The notes under the pieces were generated by a model. That model saw only the letters and a list, made by a program, of their open reading frames with translations. It was not told the origin of the DNA and did no database searches. A stretch of DNA of 64,000 nucleotides from JAVKSL01 sp050744085. Lineage in GTDB: Bacteria > Actinomycetota > Acidimicrobiia > Acidimicrobiales > JAJPHD01. Below, in pieces: positions 39,124 through 47,592 of the stretch. A program made the position numbers and the translations under genes. Position 1 is the first letter of the stretch. Each line of letters begins with the position of its first letter. The DNA is taken from positions 25,841 to 89,840 of the forward strand of contig JBOGGU010000073.1 in NCBI GenBank assembly GCA_050744085.1, in the 5' to 3' direction.

Positions 39124-42100
39124 CTAACGGTGGCTGCGGGAAGGAAGCGCCGGCAGCGCGAGGTGAGGCTTGTCCCCCAGGTCCGGCAGGGCCGGATGAT
39201 GTGAGGCCAATGCGTCGAGCACCAACTCGATCGCGCGGCCGAGCTGGGGGTCTCGCCCTGCAGCGTGGTCCTCGGGACGGATGATTACCTCGAAATCAGG
39301 GTCGGCACCGTAGTTCTCCACACCCCATCCCACGTCGGCAAACCAAAAGGCGTACTCGGGCTGGGTCGTGAGGCTCCCGTCCACGAGAGCGTGGCTGGGG
39401 CTGATACCGATCACCCCACCCCAGGTCCTGGTGCCGACCACCGGGCCGAGGCCGAGCAGCTTGAAGCCGTGAGTGAAGATGTCGCCGTCCGAGCCGGCGT
39501 GCTCGTTGGTGAGCAGCACCATGGGCCCTCCCACCGACTCGGCCGGGTACGGTTCCATCGGCCCCCAACGGGACACGTCCCAGCCGATCCGCCGCCGGGC
39601 CAGCTTCTCCAGCAGCAGCGCCGAGACGTGGCCTCCCCGGTTGAACCTGGCGTCGACCACCAGGGCGCCGCGCTCCACCTCGACGCCAAAGCTTCGGTGG
39701 AACTCGGCGAAGCCGACAGGCCCCATGTCGGGGATGTGCAGGTAACCGGCCCGACCACCAGTCTCGACCAGGACCCGCCGGCGGTTGGCCGACACCCAGT
39801 CCCTGTAGCGCAGGGGCCGCTCGTCAGCCAGGGTCACGACCAGCGCTCGGCGGCATCCCTGCGCCGCTCCTTCCGCCTGGCCGTTGTCGCGACCCGGTGC
39901 CGTCTCGGCCGCACCCTCCGCCGGCAGGTCCTTCACCGTCAGCTCCACCGCTTGGCCAGCTTGGTTCGCCAGAAGCCGAATCGGCCCCCACTCCGGAGCC
40001 ACCGGCTGTCCGTTCACCTCCAGTATGGCCGCGCCCACACCGACATTCACCCCTGGATCCCGCAGCGGTGAGGCCTCCCGGGGATCCCAGCTGGTCCCGG
40101 TGGCAATCCGACAGACCCTCCAGCACTCGGCGTCGGAGTCCCACGCAAAGTCAGCTCCCAGGCGGGCGAGGCCCCAAGCGGGGGCTTCGCGGTAGTCGCC
40201 GCCCAGCTCGTAGGCGTGTGAGGTCCCCAGCTCGCCCTGCATCTCCCACATCAGGTCGGAGAACTCGGCGCGGGTTGCCACCCGGGAGACCAGCGGCAGG
40301 TAACGCTCCAGCACCCGGTCCCAGTCCACGCCCGACATGTCGGGAACCCAGAAGTGCTCGCGTTGAAGCCGCCAGGCCTCCCGCAGCATCTGCTCCCACT
40401 CGGCGCCGGGCTCGACGGCTATACGCACCCGTGAGAGGTCGACCCACCCGCTCGCCCGGCCAGGAGAGTCGTCGTGGTCCTCGGGCGGCTTCTCTCCAGC
40501 CGGGATGACCCGCAGGCGCAGGCCACCGCTCTCGTGAGCGAGGTAGACCAGGGTGCTGGCGTCGCCGCTAACGCCGAAATCGCTCACCCCCTCGACCAGG
40601 GGCTCGTGCTTGGCCTCGGCGAAGTCGTAGCAGTCGATCGAGGCGCCGGGTGGGGGAGCGGTGGCGAGGATGTCGCGGGCCAGCGCCCCCTCCACCGGGT
40701 GCGAGAGCCACAGCGCCTTGTTCTTCAACAGCGCCAGGGCGTCGTAGCGGCCCTCTGGGCCGGGAAAGGCGACGGCCCGACCCGCGATCCCGTCCAGGTC
40801 CACCCTCACCGGCTCAGTTGGAGTAATCGTGCTCCCTTCCGCCTCACCCCCTTGCCCACTCACCTCGGATGAGCCCCCCGGCTTGTCCCCCTCCGGGCGG
40901 ACCACGAACGGCGACGGGTCCGACGCCCTCAGGGTGACCAGGTACGGCCTCACCGCCCGGGGAAAGCCAAGGTCGAACACGACCGCGTCGTACACCGGGT
41001 CGAAGCTGCGGTGGGAGAGGAAGCAGAGCCAGCGTCCTTCGGGGTCCCAGGCCGGCGAGCTGTCCTGGAACTCGGCTCGGGTCACGTCGTGGAGTTCGAT
41101 GGCCGCGTGCGGCTGGCCGGCGGCCGGCGGCTCACCCTGGTCCTCGGCTCCGGCGCCAGCACCCGCTCCGGCGCCAGCACCCGCTCCGGCGCCGCCCTCG
41201 GCCCCCGCCTCCGGCGGTGCTGGCTCGCCGCCGATGTCGGCCAGGCGGATCAGGCGGGTGTGCTCGGTGGCAGGGAAGGCGTAGGCCAGCCAGCGGCTGT
41301 CCGGGGACCAGGCAGGCTCGGCCGGCCGGCCGAATCGTGACTCGTCGATGATTCGGGCCCCCCCTTGGTTCACCTCGACGAGGAGGAGCTGGTTGCGGTG
41401 GTTGGTCACCGCAAGGCGACGTCCGTCCGGGGAGGGCTCCAGCTCCACCACCCGGCCGATGTCGCCAGTGTCCAGGCGGCGGACGGAGCCTGGCGCCCCC
41501 CCCGAGGGAGCGGAGCGGCCGTTGGAGTGGACCTCGATCCCCTCTTCGCCGCCCTGGTCGCTGACCGTCACAACGGACTCTGTGGCGTTCAGGAACCTGA
41601 TCAACCGGTAGCGCACTCCCTGTGCCGCCCCGTGCTGGCGCACAGCGCGCTCCCAGTTGGGCATGGTGACCACTTTGCCCCTCACGTCGAGTGCCAGGTG
41701 CTGACCCTTGTGGTCCAGCTGGGCGTCACCGAGGTAGCGCTCGGCGTGGACAAATCGCGCCTGGCGCTGGGTACGGGGGCTATGGAGCTCAACCTCGACG
41801 CGCTGCCCGGTGTCGTCGGCGGGGTCGTGAAGCCACAGCTCGGCCGCCACCTGGTACACGATCCGAGCGCCGTCGGTCGCGGCCCAACGGGCGTAGTGCT
41901 CCCCGTGGTCTGTGTGGCGGCTCAGGTCAGTGCCATCCGGTGCGCACGAGTACAGGTTCCCTATCCCCTCGTGATCCGAGAGGAACCAGATCCGGTCCCC
42001 TACCCACATGGGGCAGGCCAGGTTGCCCGGGAACGCCCCGGCCGACGCCGCCGGGTCGAGGGTGGTGGCGCTCAACAGGGCCCGCCAGGGCCCTGAAGCG

Positions 42101-42627
42101 TCGGGGCGGATCCAGATGGCGCCGGCCGTCCCGCCTCTGTAGCGCTTCCAACGGGCTGGGTCTGCCGTGTTGCGCCCGATCACGACGCCGCCGGCCGGCC
42201 CGAAGGACACTGCGCTGGCCGGTCCGAAGCCCAACGGCTCCCAACCCCCGCCGCGCACGGGGGTCGGGGACAGGGCATAAGCGTGGGTGAGCATCGCGAA
42301 AGGCTGTCCCGTCGCGCTGGTCACCACGATCCGCCCGTCGGGCGCCCAGCCCAGGACCGACGCCTGGCCCAGCCAGGTGAGCCGGCTGGCGGGGCCACCC
42401 GAGGCTGGCATCACGTGGACGTCGGGCTGCCCCTGCGCCTTGGAGGTGAACGCCACGGCCTCGCCGTCCGGCGAAAGAGCTGGGCGGCCGATCTCCAGCA
42501 GGTCGGAGGTGAGCCTGCGGGCCACGCCGCCCCTCGCGCTCACGGACCACAGGTCGTCCTCGGTGACGAAGACCACCTGGTCTGCGCATATCGAAGGGAA
42601 GCGGAGGTAGCCGGCAGCGGAGCTCAT
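39124..42627 (-). CDS. tri: Tricorn protease homologue (S41)
   Basis: 1167 residues, near the family length of about 1050-1100. Two beta-propeller regions (residues 1 to about 690; SPDGEAVAF, SPDSRWLAY, DPEGRWLCF repeats) are followed by a helical C1 domain with the catalytic-His segment REHFWVPDMSGVDW, a PDZ domain, and the C2 domain with the nucleophile S1046 in NEHAGSDGDIF. It would trim oligopeptides downstream of a proteasome-like protease. An Ala/Gly low-complexity insert (18-bp repeat, 41152-41195) lies in the propeller region. The ATG lies 6 bases after TAGCTT (42639-42634). Confidence 0.92.
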   Translation of the reverse strand: MSSAAGYLRFPSICADQVVFVTEDDLWSVSARGGVARRLTSDLLEIGRPALSPDGEAVAFTSKAQGQPDVHVMPASGGPASRLTWLGQASVLGWAPDGRIVVTSATGQPFAMLTHAYALSPTPVRGGGWEPLGFGPASAVSFGPAGGVVIGRNTADPARWKRYRGGTAGAIWIRPDASGPWRALLSATTLDPAASAGAFPGNLACPMWVGDRIWFLSDHEGIGNLYSCAPDGTDLSRHTDHGEHYARWAATDGARIVYQVAAELWLHDPADDTGQRVEVELHSPRTQRQARFVHAERYLGDAQLDHKGQHLALDVRGKVVTMPNWERAVRQHGAAQGVRYRLIRFLNATESVVTVSDQGGEEGIEVHSNGRSAPSGGAPGSVRRLDTGDIGRVVELEPSPDGRRLAVTNHRNQLLLVEVNQGGARIIDESRFGRPAEPAWSPDSRWLAYAFPATEHTRLIRLADIGGEPAPPEAGAEGGAGAGAGAGAGAGAGAEDQGEPPAAGQPHAAIELHDVTRAEFQDSSPAWDPEGRWLCFLSHRSFDPVYDAVVFDLGFPRAVRPYLVTLRASDPSPFVVRPEGDKPGGSSEVSGQGGEAEGSTITPTEPVRVDLDGIAGRAVAFPGPEGRYDALALLKNKALWLSHPVEGALARDILATAPPPGASIDCYDFAEAKHEPLVEGVSDFGVSGDASTLVYLAHESGGLRLRVIPAGEKPPEDHDDSPGRASGWVDLSRVRIAVEPGAEWEQMLREAWRLQREHFWVPDMSGVDWDRVLERYLPLVSRVATRAEFSDLMWEMQGELGTSHAYELGGDYREAPAWGLARLGADFAWDSDAECWRVCRIATGTSWDPREASPLRDPGVNVGVGAAILEVNGQPVAPEWGPIRLLANQAGQAVELTVKDLPAEGAAETAPGRDNGQAEGAAQGCRRALVVTLADERPLRYRDWVSANRRRVLVETGGRAGYLHIPDMGPVGFAEFHRSFGVEVERGALVVDARFNRGGHVSALLLEKLARRRIGWDVSRWGPMEPYPAESVGGPMVLLTNEHAGSDGDIFTHGFKLLGLGPVVGTRTWGGVIGISPSHALVDGSLTTQPEYAFWFADVGWGVENYGADPDFEVIIRPEDHAAGRDPQLGRAIELVLDALASHHPALPDLGDKPHLALPALPSRSHR

Positions 42628-42701
42628 CGGGTCAAGCTAACGCGTGCGACCCAGGGCCGAGCGACGTAGAGTGGGTGGGCCAGCGACTCGGAGGTGGCAT
42701 G

Positions 42702-43157
42702 TCACCAAAATGGGGTGTCGGGGGTGTCTGAGCTGCGCGGGCCCGAGCACCGTCTATTCGGCGAAGTCCCGCACCATGCTCCCCATGGGCAGCCGAAGTA
42801 CCGCCGCCGGGTGCTGGTCGGGCGGTCGAGGCAAACGGCTCCGTAGGAGCCGAGGTCATCGCTGAGGGGGTGGCCGAGGTCACGCCCGACCGCGATGGCT
42901 CCGGCCAGGATCACTTGTCCGTCGATCATCGGGCAATGCCCTGGTGTCAGGCTGCGGACCCCCACCGGGCGCCGGACCACCACGGTGTCTCCCGGCCGCA
43001 CGCGGCCGAACAGCTCGCCAGCTCGGCCCGTCTCGCACGTCTCTGAGGTTCGGTCAGTGACGACACGGAAGCAACCCGCCCCTCGGAGGGCGTCGGCTTG
43101 GAGGCCAGCATCCTGAGCCAGGGTGGCGACCCTCGCGTAGCCCAGGCGTTCGCCCAT
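42702..43157 (-). pseudogene. Serine recombinase (resolvase) relic
   Basis: The first 70 residues match the catalytic domain of resolvase/invertase recombinases: GERLGYARVATLAQDAGLQ, ADALRGAGCFRVVTD, then RVRPGDTVVVRRP. The nucleophile of the family (Y-A-R-V-S) is Ala here, and the rest of the domain and the DNA-binding part are unrecognisable. It marks an old mobile-element insertion at the border of the lower-G+C islet. Confidence 0.6.
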
Positions 43158-43210
43158 GAAGGACCAGCCGGAAGACCCATCAAGTGGCCTGTGCAGCCAG
43201 CGGTCTTTTC

Positions 43211-43252
43211 CTCGACCCAGACCCTCGACCCAGACCCTCGACCCAGACCCTC
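43211..43252. repeat. 12-bp tandem repeat
   Basis: Three and a half copies of TCGACCCAGACC lie between the recombinase relic and the Tat/Cys-rich gene, just upstream of its likely promoter region. Confidence 0.8.
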
Positions 43253-43301
43253 TGGCGTGATATGGTACAAGGGGGGGAGACACCAAGAAGGAGGTCAGCT
43301 A

Positions 43302-44298
43302 ATGGCACCGCGAGTCCGTCTAGTGGCGAATTTATCTTGCGCGTTTTGTGATGGCGCAGCAGCGGCGGTCGCGGCGGCATCGAGGGGCGGTATCGAGGGG
43401 CGGTATCGAGGTCCTGGACTTGCGGGACGAAGCACTGCCGGCGGTCGTTCGCACGCGACTCGACGAACGCTACGAACCGCTCCTGCTAATCGGCGACGAT
43501 GACCAGCTCAAGGTGCTGTCAGGTGTCCGCCTGCGACTATGCCTCCTCAGGCTACTCGGGGTCAAGGCCAGTGCCCAACTCCTCACCGGCCTCACGCCTA
43601 CCCAGGCGGTTTCCCAGGCAAGGGAGGCCGGCTTGACACGTCGGCAGTTCATGAAGCTGGCAGGCATGTCCACCACCGCGGCCACCGCAGCGGTAATGCT
43701 CGGGTTGCCCTCCGCCGCCGCATGGGCCAACGGCATCCCAGGAACACCTCCCCAAGGAAGTCGATCAGCTGCCGGCTCCGGGCCCGGAAAGGGCCAGCTT
43801 GGTGGGCCGCTCGACGCTATCACCCTAAATGCAGTCCGATCGTCGTCGGAAGTCATAGCCGCAACACGCCATTTTGGAAAGGTCGACTGGAGTCAGGCCC
43901 GGGCTCTTTTGAACAAAGATAGCCAGCAGGTCGGCGTTTTTGCCCCGTTGGTCCGAAGTTCCAATGGTGGGGAAGTGCCTTACCTTGCCTTAGTCTTTCT
44001 TAGCGCTAGGCCCGCCGATTCCATCGTAGTGCGCAGCCAGCGCTCGGGGAGCGGGTCCCTGATTGAGATTCGGGCAACATCTGGAAAGATGCTCTTCAGC
44101 GCCACGCTAACCACCGACGGCAAACTAAACCCGGCTGTCGGCTCGGACACCGTTTCGCCAGACGCTGGCTTCTTCTGTGCACTGTACTGTGGGGGTGTGG
44201 CCGCCGCGGAATGTCGCTATGAATGCGTCCTTGGGCCTGAGTTCTGTGCGGCCTGTTTCGCGCTCGAATATGCTTTGTGTATTGCCTACGACTGCTAG
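43302..44298 (+). CDS. CxxC / Tat-signal / Cys-rich protein, frame broken by 13-bp duplication
   Basis: A perfect AAGGAGGT precedes the ATG at 43302 by 6 bases. The first frame reads VRLVANLSCAFCDGAA, a thioredoxin-like CxxC start, but is thrown out of frame by a 13-base unit present twice (43382-43394 and 43395-43407). Removing one copy joins it to LDLRDEALPAVV... The second part, open from GTG 43348, continues with GDDDQLKVLSG, a Tat motif TRRQFMKLAG plus hydrophobic region ending AAAWA, then a roughly 160-residue exported part ending in an eight-Cys tail (FFCALYCGG ... CRYEC ... CAAC ... C ... DC). Local G+C falls. The tail recalls Cys-rich bacteriocin-like peptides, but no family is certain. 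Confidence 0.6.
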
Positions 44299-44305
44299 TA
44301 CCCAA

Positions 44306-45178
44306 GTGAGCACAAACGCGCAACCTGGCCTGTTTCATCGGAAAGTGCTGGCTGAGGATGGTACAGGGCTGGGTGTCTATCAATCGACTGCAGTTGCGCC
44401 ACAGGTGGTGTTTGTAAATCCAGCAGCAATGGACCATCGCTATTGGCTTGGCGTAGCATCCCTTCTGGCTAGAGACATCTCCGTCATGTTCTTAGACCAG
44501 CGCGGCTCGGGTAGTTCAATGGATTCGACAACGCCGGCACCCACTGGAAGTGACCTCTGCGCGGTGCTTGCAGCCGTTGGTGCCGACGCGACGGTCCTGG
44601 TGGCCCAGGACCGCGATATGGCCAGTACCCTGGCTGCTGCGTTAGAGGCTCCTGAGCGTGTGGGACACGTTGTGGCGCTCGACCCATTGCTCTCGGAGTT
44701 CATGGACAAGGATAGCCCTTGGAAGCTGGATGCCGCAGTGGAAATCGGTCGTCGTCGCTTGAAGGAAAACATGGCGAGAAGTGTCGTGGCTGCCGCACCC
44801 CTTGGCCAAGCGGTGGTACTTGCGGTCGAAGGAGAGGATGGGACTGAGGAGGTGCGGAGTTTCGTAGACTCGCAGTACTCAGGTTCATCGGATGTGACGA
44901 AGACGCTATTAGCGGACATGCTTTGGAGCCAGCTCCGCAATCACCGAGGGCGGCAGAGGACCACGTTCCCGGTGGTCGTCGGGCGACTCGCTGAGATAGA
45001 GGCCGCCGTGACGATGGGGCGCATCGAGAAGGATGCGCTTCTCGATTTGGTCGCTGATGAGCTATCTCGCCGACTGCCACGCGCTACCGTAGTGCGCCTC
45101 GAGTACGGACCCCCCCCGGTAAGCCTTGAGGCTCCGGAGGGGGTGGCACGTCTGATCTCTGAGGCCATCGAGGCATGA
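44306..45178 (+). CDS. Alpha/beta-hydrolase-fold protein with altered catalytic sites
   Basis: 290 residues from GTG 44306; ATG 44270 would overlap the previous gene. The fold is recognisable (VVFVNPAAMDHRYWLGVASLLA, VMFLDQRGSGSS, APERVGHVVALDP). At the nucleophile elbow G-x-S-x-G is replaced by A-Q-D-R-D, which is nearer to the Asp-nucleophile type of dehalogenases, and near the C-terminus the usual His before LEAPEGVARLI is missing. It is probably not a Ser hydrolase. It shares the low G+C of the upstream gene and may act with it. Confidence 0.6.
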   Translation: MSTNAQPGLFHRKVLAEDGTGLGVYQSTAVAPQVVFVNPAAMDHRYWLGVASLLARDISVMFLDQRGSGSSMDSTTPAPTGSDLCAVLAAVGADATVLVAQDRDMASTLAAALEAPERVGHVVALDPLLSEFMDKDSPWKLDAAVEIGRRRLKENMARSVVAAAPLGQAVVLAVEGEDGTEEVRSFVDSQYSGSSDVTKTLLADMLWSQLRNHRGRQRTTFPVVVGRLAEIEAAVTMGRIEKDALLDLVADELSRRLPRATVVRLEYGPPPVSLEAPEGVARLISEAIEA

Positions 45179-45310
45179 CACACGAGTCCGACCCCCCCTC
45201 CGAAACCTGTCCACTGGGCAGCGATCGGTGTTAGGTCGCTCAGGATCGTGCGCGGATCCTAGTCACAGGCCTAGGTGCAAGGTCCCTGCGGGTACCTTGG
45301 TATGAGCCCC

Positions 45311-45340
45311 AGAATCCCACGCCTTCGGGCGTGGGAGCAG
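45311..45340 (+). mobile_element. IS200/IS605-type end hairpin (solitary relic)
   Basis: AGAATCCCACGCCTTCGGGC followed by GTGGGAGCAG: a perfect 9-bp stem (45315-45323 with 45328-45336) closed by a TTCG loop and preceded by AGAAT. The ends of IS605/IS1341 elements, where the TnpB guide RNA also ends, look like this from memory. No tnpA or tnpB is nearby. A simple terminator for the islet is the alternative. Confidence 0.4.
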
Positions 45341-45352
45341 GCAAAACGGGCG

Positions 45353-46438
45353 ATGATCCTCTCTGGTTCGCTCGGGCTCGGCCACGACATGATCGCGGCT
45401 GCATGCACCGAGGTGCTGCATCGTGAAGGCTGGGACGCTCGAACCCTGTCGAGCATGAGCCTGCTCGGCCCGGTGGCGGGAGACTTGGGTGAGCGGGCAT
45501 TCCGTCGGCTCATCTCCCTGCCCGGCCTCTACGACGGCCTGCACTTCGCGGGCCTGCGCCCGGGCGGCCCCCTCGCCAGGGCGATGGACTACGCGGCCAA
45601 GCGACGGCTGGTCCCAGCGTTGCGCGCCGAGCTGGAGGGCGACCCGGCAGACCTGCTCATCGCGGTGTTCGCTGCAGGAGCCTCAGCGGTGGCAGAGCTG
45701 GGACATGACGCGCCGGAGCGCCACACGGTCGTCTTCTGCAACGACGTGACCCTTCACCGCCTGTGGGTCTGGGAGGGGATCGACCTGTTTTGTGTCACCT
45801 CGGCCGCTGCGGCGGCGTCGGTGAGGCGCTTCTTGCCCCGGGCGGAGGTTGTGGTCGTGCCCCAGCCGGTCCGGTCACAGTTCTGCGCTGTCCCGAGCCA
45901 GCTCGACGCCCGCTCCCGGCTCGGTGTTCCAGGCGAGTCCTCGTGCGTGCTGTTGATGGGCGGCGGCTGGGGCCTGGGCCCCCTGGCCGAGACCGCCGAG
46001 GCGCTGGCTTCGAAGGGGGTTCACGTGCTTGCTCTGGCGGGGAACAACGCCGGGCTGGAGCGCCGCCTCAGGGCGTCGGCCAGCGAGTCGGCCCGCATCC
46101 ATCCGTTTGGGTTCTCCGATCGGATGCCCGAGCTCATGGCGGCGTCGGACCTGGTGATCGCCCCCTCAGGTGCGACCACGTGCAGCGAGGTTCGTGCCGT
46201 GGGGCGCCCCCTGTTGATCTTGGACGTGGTGCCCGGCCACGGCAGGGAGAACCTGCTTCACGAGCTGGAGCTCGGGGGGGCCGACGTGTGCAACTCGGCA
46301 CCGGCCGACATCGTTGCCTGCGCCCTCGCGATCCTGGACCGGGTGGAACGCCCAGCGACGAACGCACCCCCCATCCCAGAGTGGGGGTCGGAACTGGTCG
46401 AGGCGCTCACCTCCATCGGGGTGAAGATGCGCCACTGA
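45353..46438 (+). CDS. MGDG-synthase/MurG-like glycosyltransferase (GT28)
   Basis: 361 residues. The N-terminal part begins MILSGSLGLGHDMIAAACTE, the G-x-G-H segment of diacylglycerol glucosyl/galactosyltransferases. The C-terminal half has LLMGGGWGLGPLAE and the donor loop FSDRMPELMAASDLVIAPSGATTCSEVRAVGRP. It probably glycosylates a lipid using a UDP-sugar; acceptor unknown. ATG 45302 would include the IS-like hairpin as coding sequence, so ATG 45353 is preferred; neither has a good ribosome site. Confidence 0.8.
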   Translation: MILSGSLGLGHDMIAAACTEVLHREGWDARTLSSMSLLGPVAGDLGERAFRRLISLPGLYDGLHFAGLRPGGPLARAMDYAAKRRLVPALRAELEGDPADLLIAVFAAGASAVAELGHDAPERHTVVFCNDVTLHRLWVWEGIDLFCVTSAAAAASVRRFLPRAEVVVVPQPVRSQFCAVPSQLDARSRLGVPGESSCVLLMGGGWGLGPLAETAEALASKGVHVLALAGNNAGLERRLRASASESARIHPFGFSDRMPELMAASDLVIAPSGATTCSEVRAVGRPLLILDVVPGHGRENLLHELELGGADVCNSAPADIVACALAILDRVERPATNAPPIPEWGSELVEALTSIGVKMRH

Positions 46439-46460
46439 GCCCCTGGCGCCCCCGCCCCGT

Positions 46461-46892
46461 TCAGAAGATGCTGTTGATGATGTCCTCGCCGAGCCCGATG
46501 CCGGCGCCCATCTCCATTGCCCTGGCAAAGCCGCTCCCGCGGAAGCGCCCGAACATGCCTCCCATGCCGCCGCCTCCCATGCCCCCGAGCATGCCCTGCT
46601 GGTTCTGGTAGCCATAGCCCTGCTGCGGTGGGTAGGCATTGGCCTGCTGGGATGCTTGGAAGGTGTTGTTCAGGAAGCCGTGCATGGCCTGGAGCAGGGA
46701 GGTGGTCTGGACCTGCTCGTCCTTCACCTGCAGGGCCACCTGCTTGAGGTCAATCAGCCAATCCTGCGCGCCGGGGTCCCCAGCCTTGACGGCTGCCTGC
46801 AGCTTGCCAGCGAGGGTCTGGAAGGCTTGTGTGACCTCCTGGAACTCGGACTGCAGCTGTGAGTACTCCCTGTCGATGGTGTCTACGTCCAT
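46461..46892 (-). CDS. Hypothetical coiled-coil protein with Gly-rich tail
   Basis: 143 residues. The N-terminal 75 residues are helical and heptad-like (IDREYSQLQSEFQEVTQAFQTLAGKLQAAV), followed by a Gln/Tyr/Gly stretch (YPPQQGYGYQNQQG) and a Gly/Met-rich segment, ending GLGEDIINSIF. No catalytic residues or export signal. GAGGAGG lies 6 bases before the ATG. It is divergent from pyrR. It could be a scaffold-like or phase-separating protein, but that is only a guess from composition. Confidence 0.65.
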   Translation of the reverse strand: MDVDTIDREYSQLQSEFQEVTQAFQTLAGKLQAAVKAGDPGAQDWLIDLKQVALQVKDEQVQTTSLLQAMHGFLNNTFQASQQANAYPPQQGYGYQNQQGMLGGMGGGGMGGMFGRFRGSGFARAMEMGAGIGLGEDIINSIF

Positions 46893-46971
46893 GGTGTGCC
46901 TCCTCGGTGTTCCCTGCAATGTGGTCCCTGGAATGTGAGCATAGGCCCACCGGTCCGGCTAGCATGAGCGC

Positions 46972-47025
46972 CTGACCGTGAAGCGGGTCCTGTGAGGCCC
47001 GCACGGACAGGAGGCCTGGTCAGTG
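46972..47025 (+). promoter_or_regulatory. PyrR-binding mRNA element over the pyrR start
   Basis: GCGGG (46983-46987) and CCCGC (46998-47002) close a loop TCCTGTGAGG that fits the PyrR-binding consensus (UCCNGNGAGG). CTGACC (46972-46977) can pair with GGTCAG (47018-47023), which touches the GTG start and lies beside the AGGAGG ribosome site (47009-47014). This is the layout of mycobacterial translational repression by PyrR with UMP. Confidence 0.7.
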
Positions 47026-47592
47026 GCAGAGCGAGAGCGAAGGTGGGTGCCGCCGGTACGGGGTGGCTTCGTCCCCAGGGTCCAGGTGATGAGCGGCGAG
47101 GACGTTGCCCGGGCGCTCACCCGCATAGCGCACGAAGTGATCGAGCGCAACCACGGCCTCGACCACGTGGTGGTGGTCGGGCTCCAAACCGGAGGGGTCC
47201 CGCTGGCCCGCCAGCTGTGCGAGATCCTCGAGCGCATCGGCGGCGAGGCGCTGGCCTTGGGGACGCTGGACGTGGCGTTCTACCGCGACGACATAGGCCT
47301 GCGCCCGGTGCTGCCCGAGGCGGTAACCGACATCGGCTTCGACCTCAGCGGCCACACGGTGATCCTGGTCGACGACGTGTTGTACACCGGCAGGACTGTC
47401 CGGGCGGCCCTCAACGCAATGGCTGACTACGGCCGCGCCCGGGCGGTGCAGCTGGCGGTGTTGGTGGACAGGGGCCACCGCGAGGTGCCGATCAGGGCGG
47501 ACTACGTGGGCAAGAACCTCCCGACCCGCTCCGACGAGCTGGTCGATGCCAGCGAGGACGGGGTGTGGCTGGGCGACGTGGTGGCGCAGTGA
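47023..47592 (+). CDS. pyrR: Bifunctional pyr operon regulator / uracil phosphoribosyltransferase
   Basis: 189 residues. PRPP loop VILVDDVLYTGRTVRAAL (residues about 109-126) and the PyrR-specific RIAHEVIERNHG and LVDRGHREVPIRADYVGKNLPT. It binds pyr mRNA when UMP is high. The matching RNA element lies just upstream. The GTG start has AGGAGG 8 bases before. pyrB overlaps its stop by 4 bases. Confidence 0.95.
   Translation: MAERERRWVPPVRGGFVPRVQVMSGEDVARALTRIAHEVIERNHGLDHVVVVGLQTGGVPLARQLCEILERIGGEALALGTLDVAFYRDDIGLRPVLPEAVTDIGFDLSGHTVILVDDVLYTGRTVRAALNAMADYGRARAVQLAVLVDRGHREVPIRADYVGKNLPTRSDELVDASEDGVWLGDVVAQ

Noticed and set aside
45302..45352. Coding start of the GT28 gene at ATG 45302
   Set aside because: The extra 17 codons consist mainly of the perfect TTCG hairpin, and the conserved domain starts at 45353.
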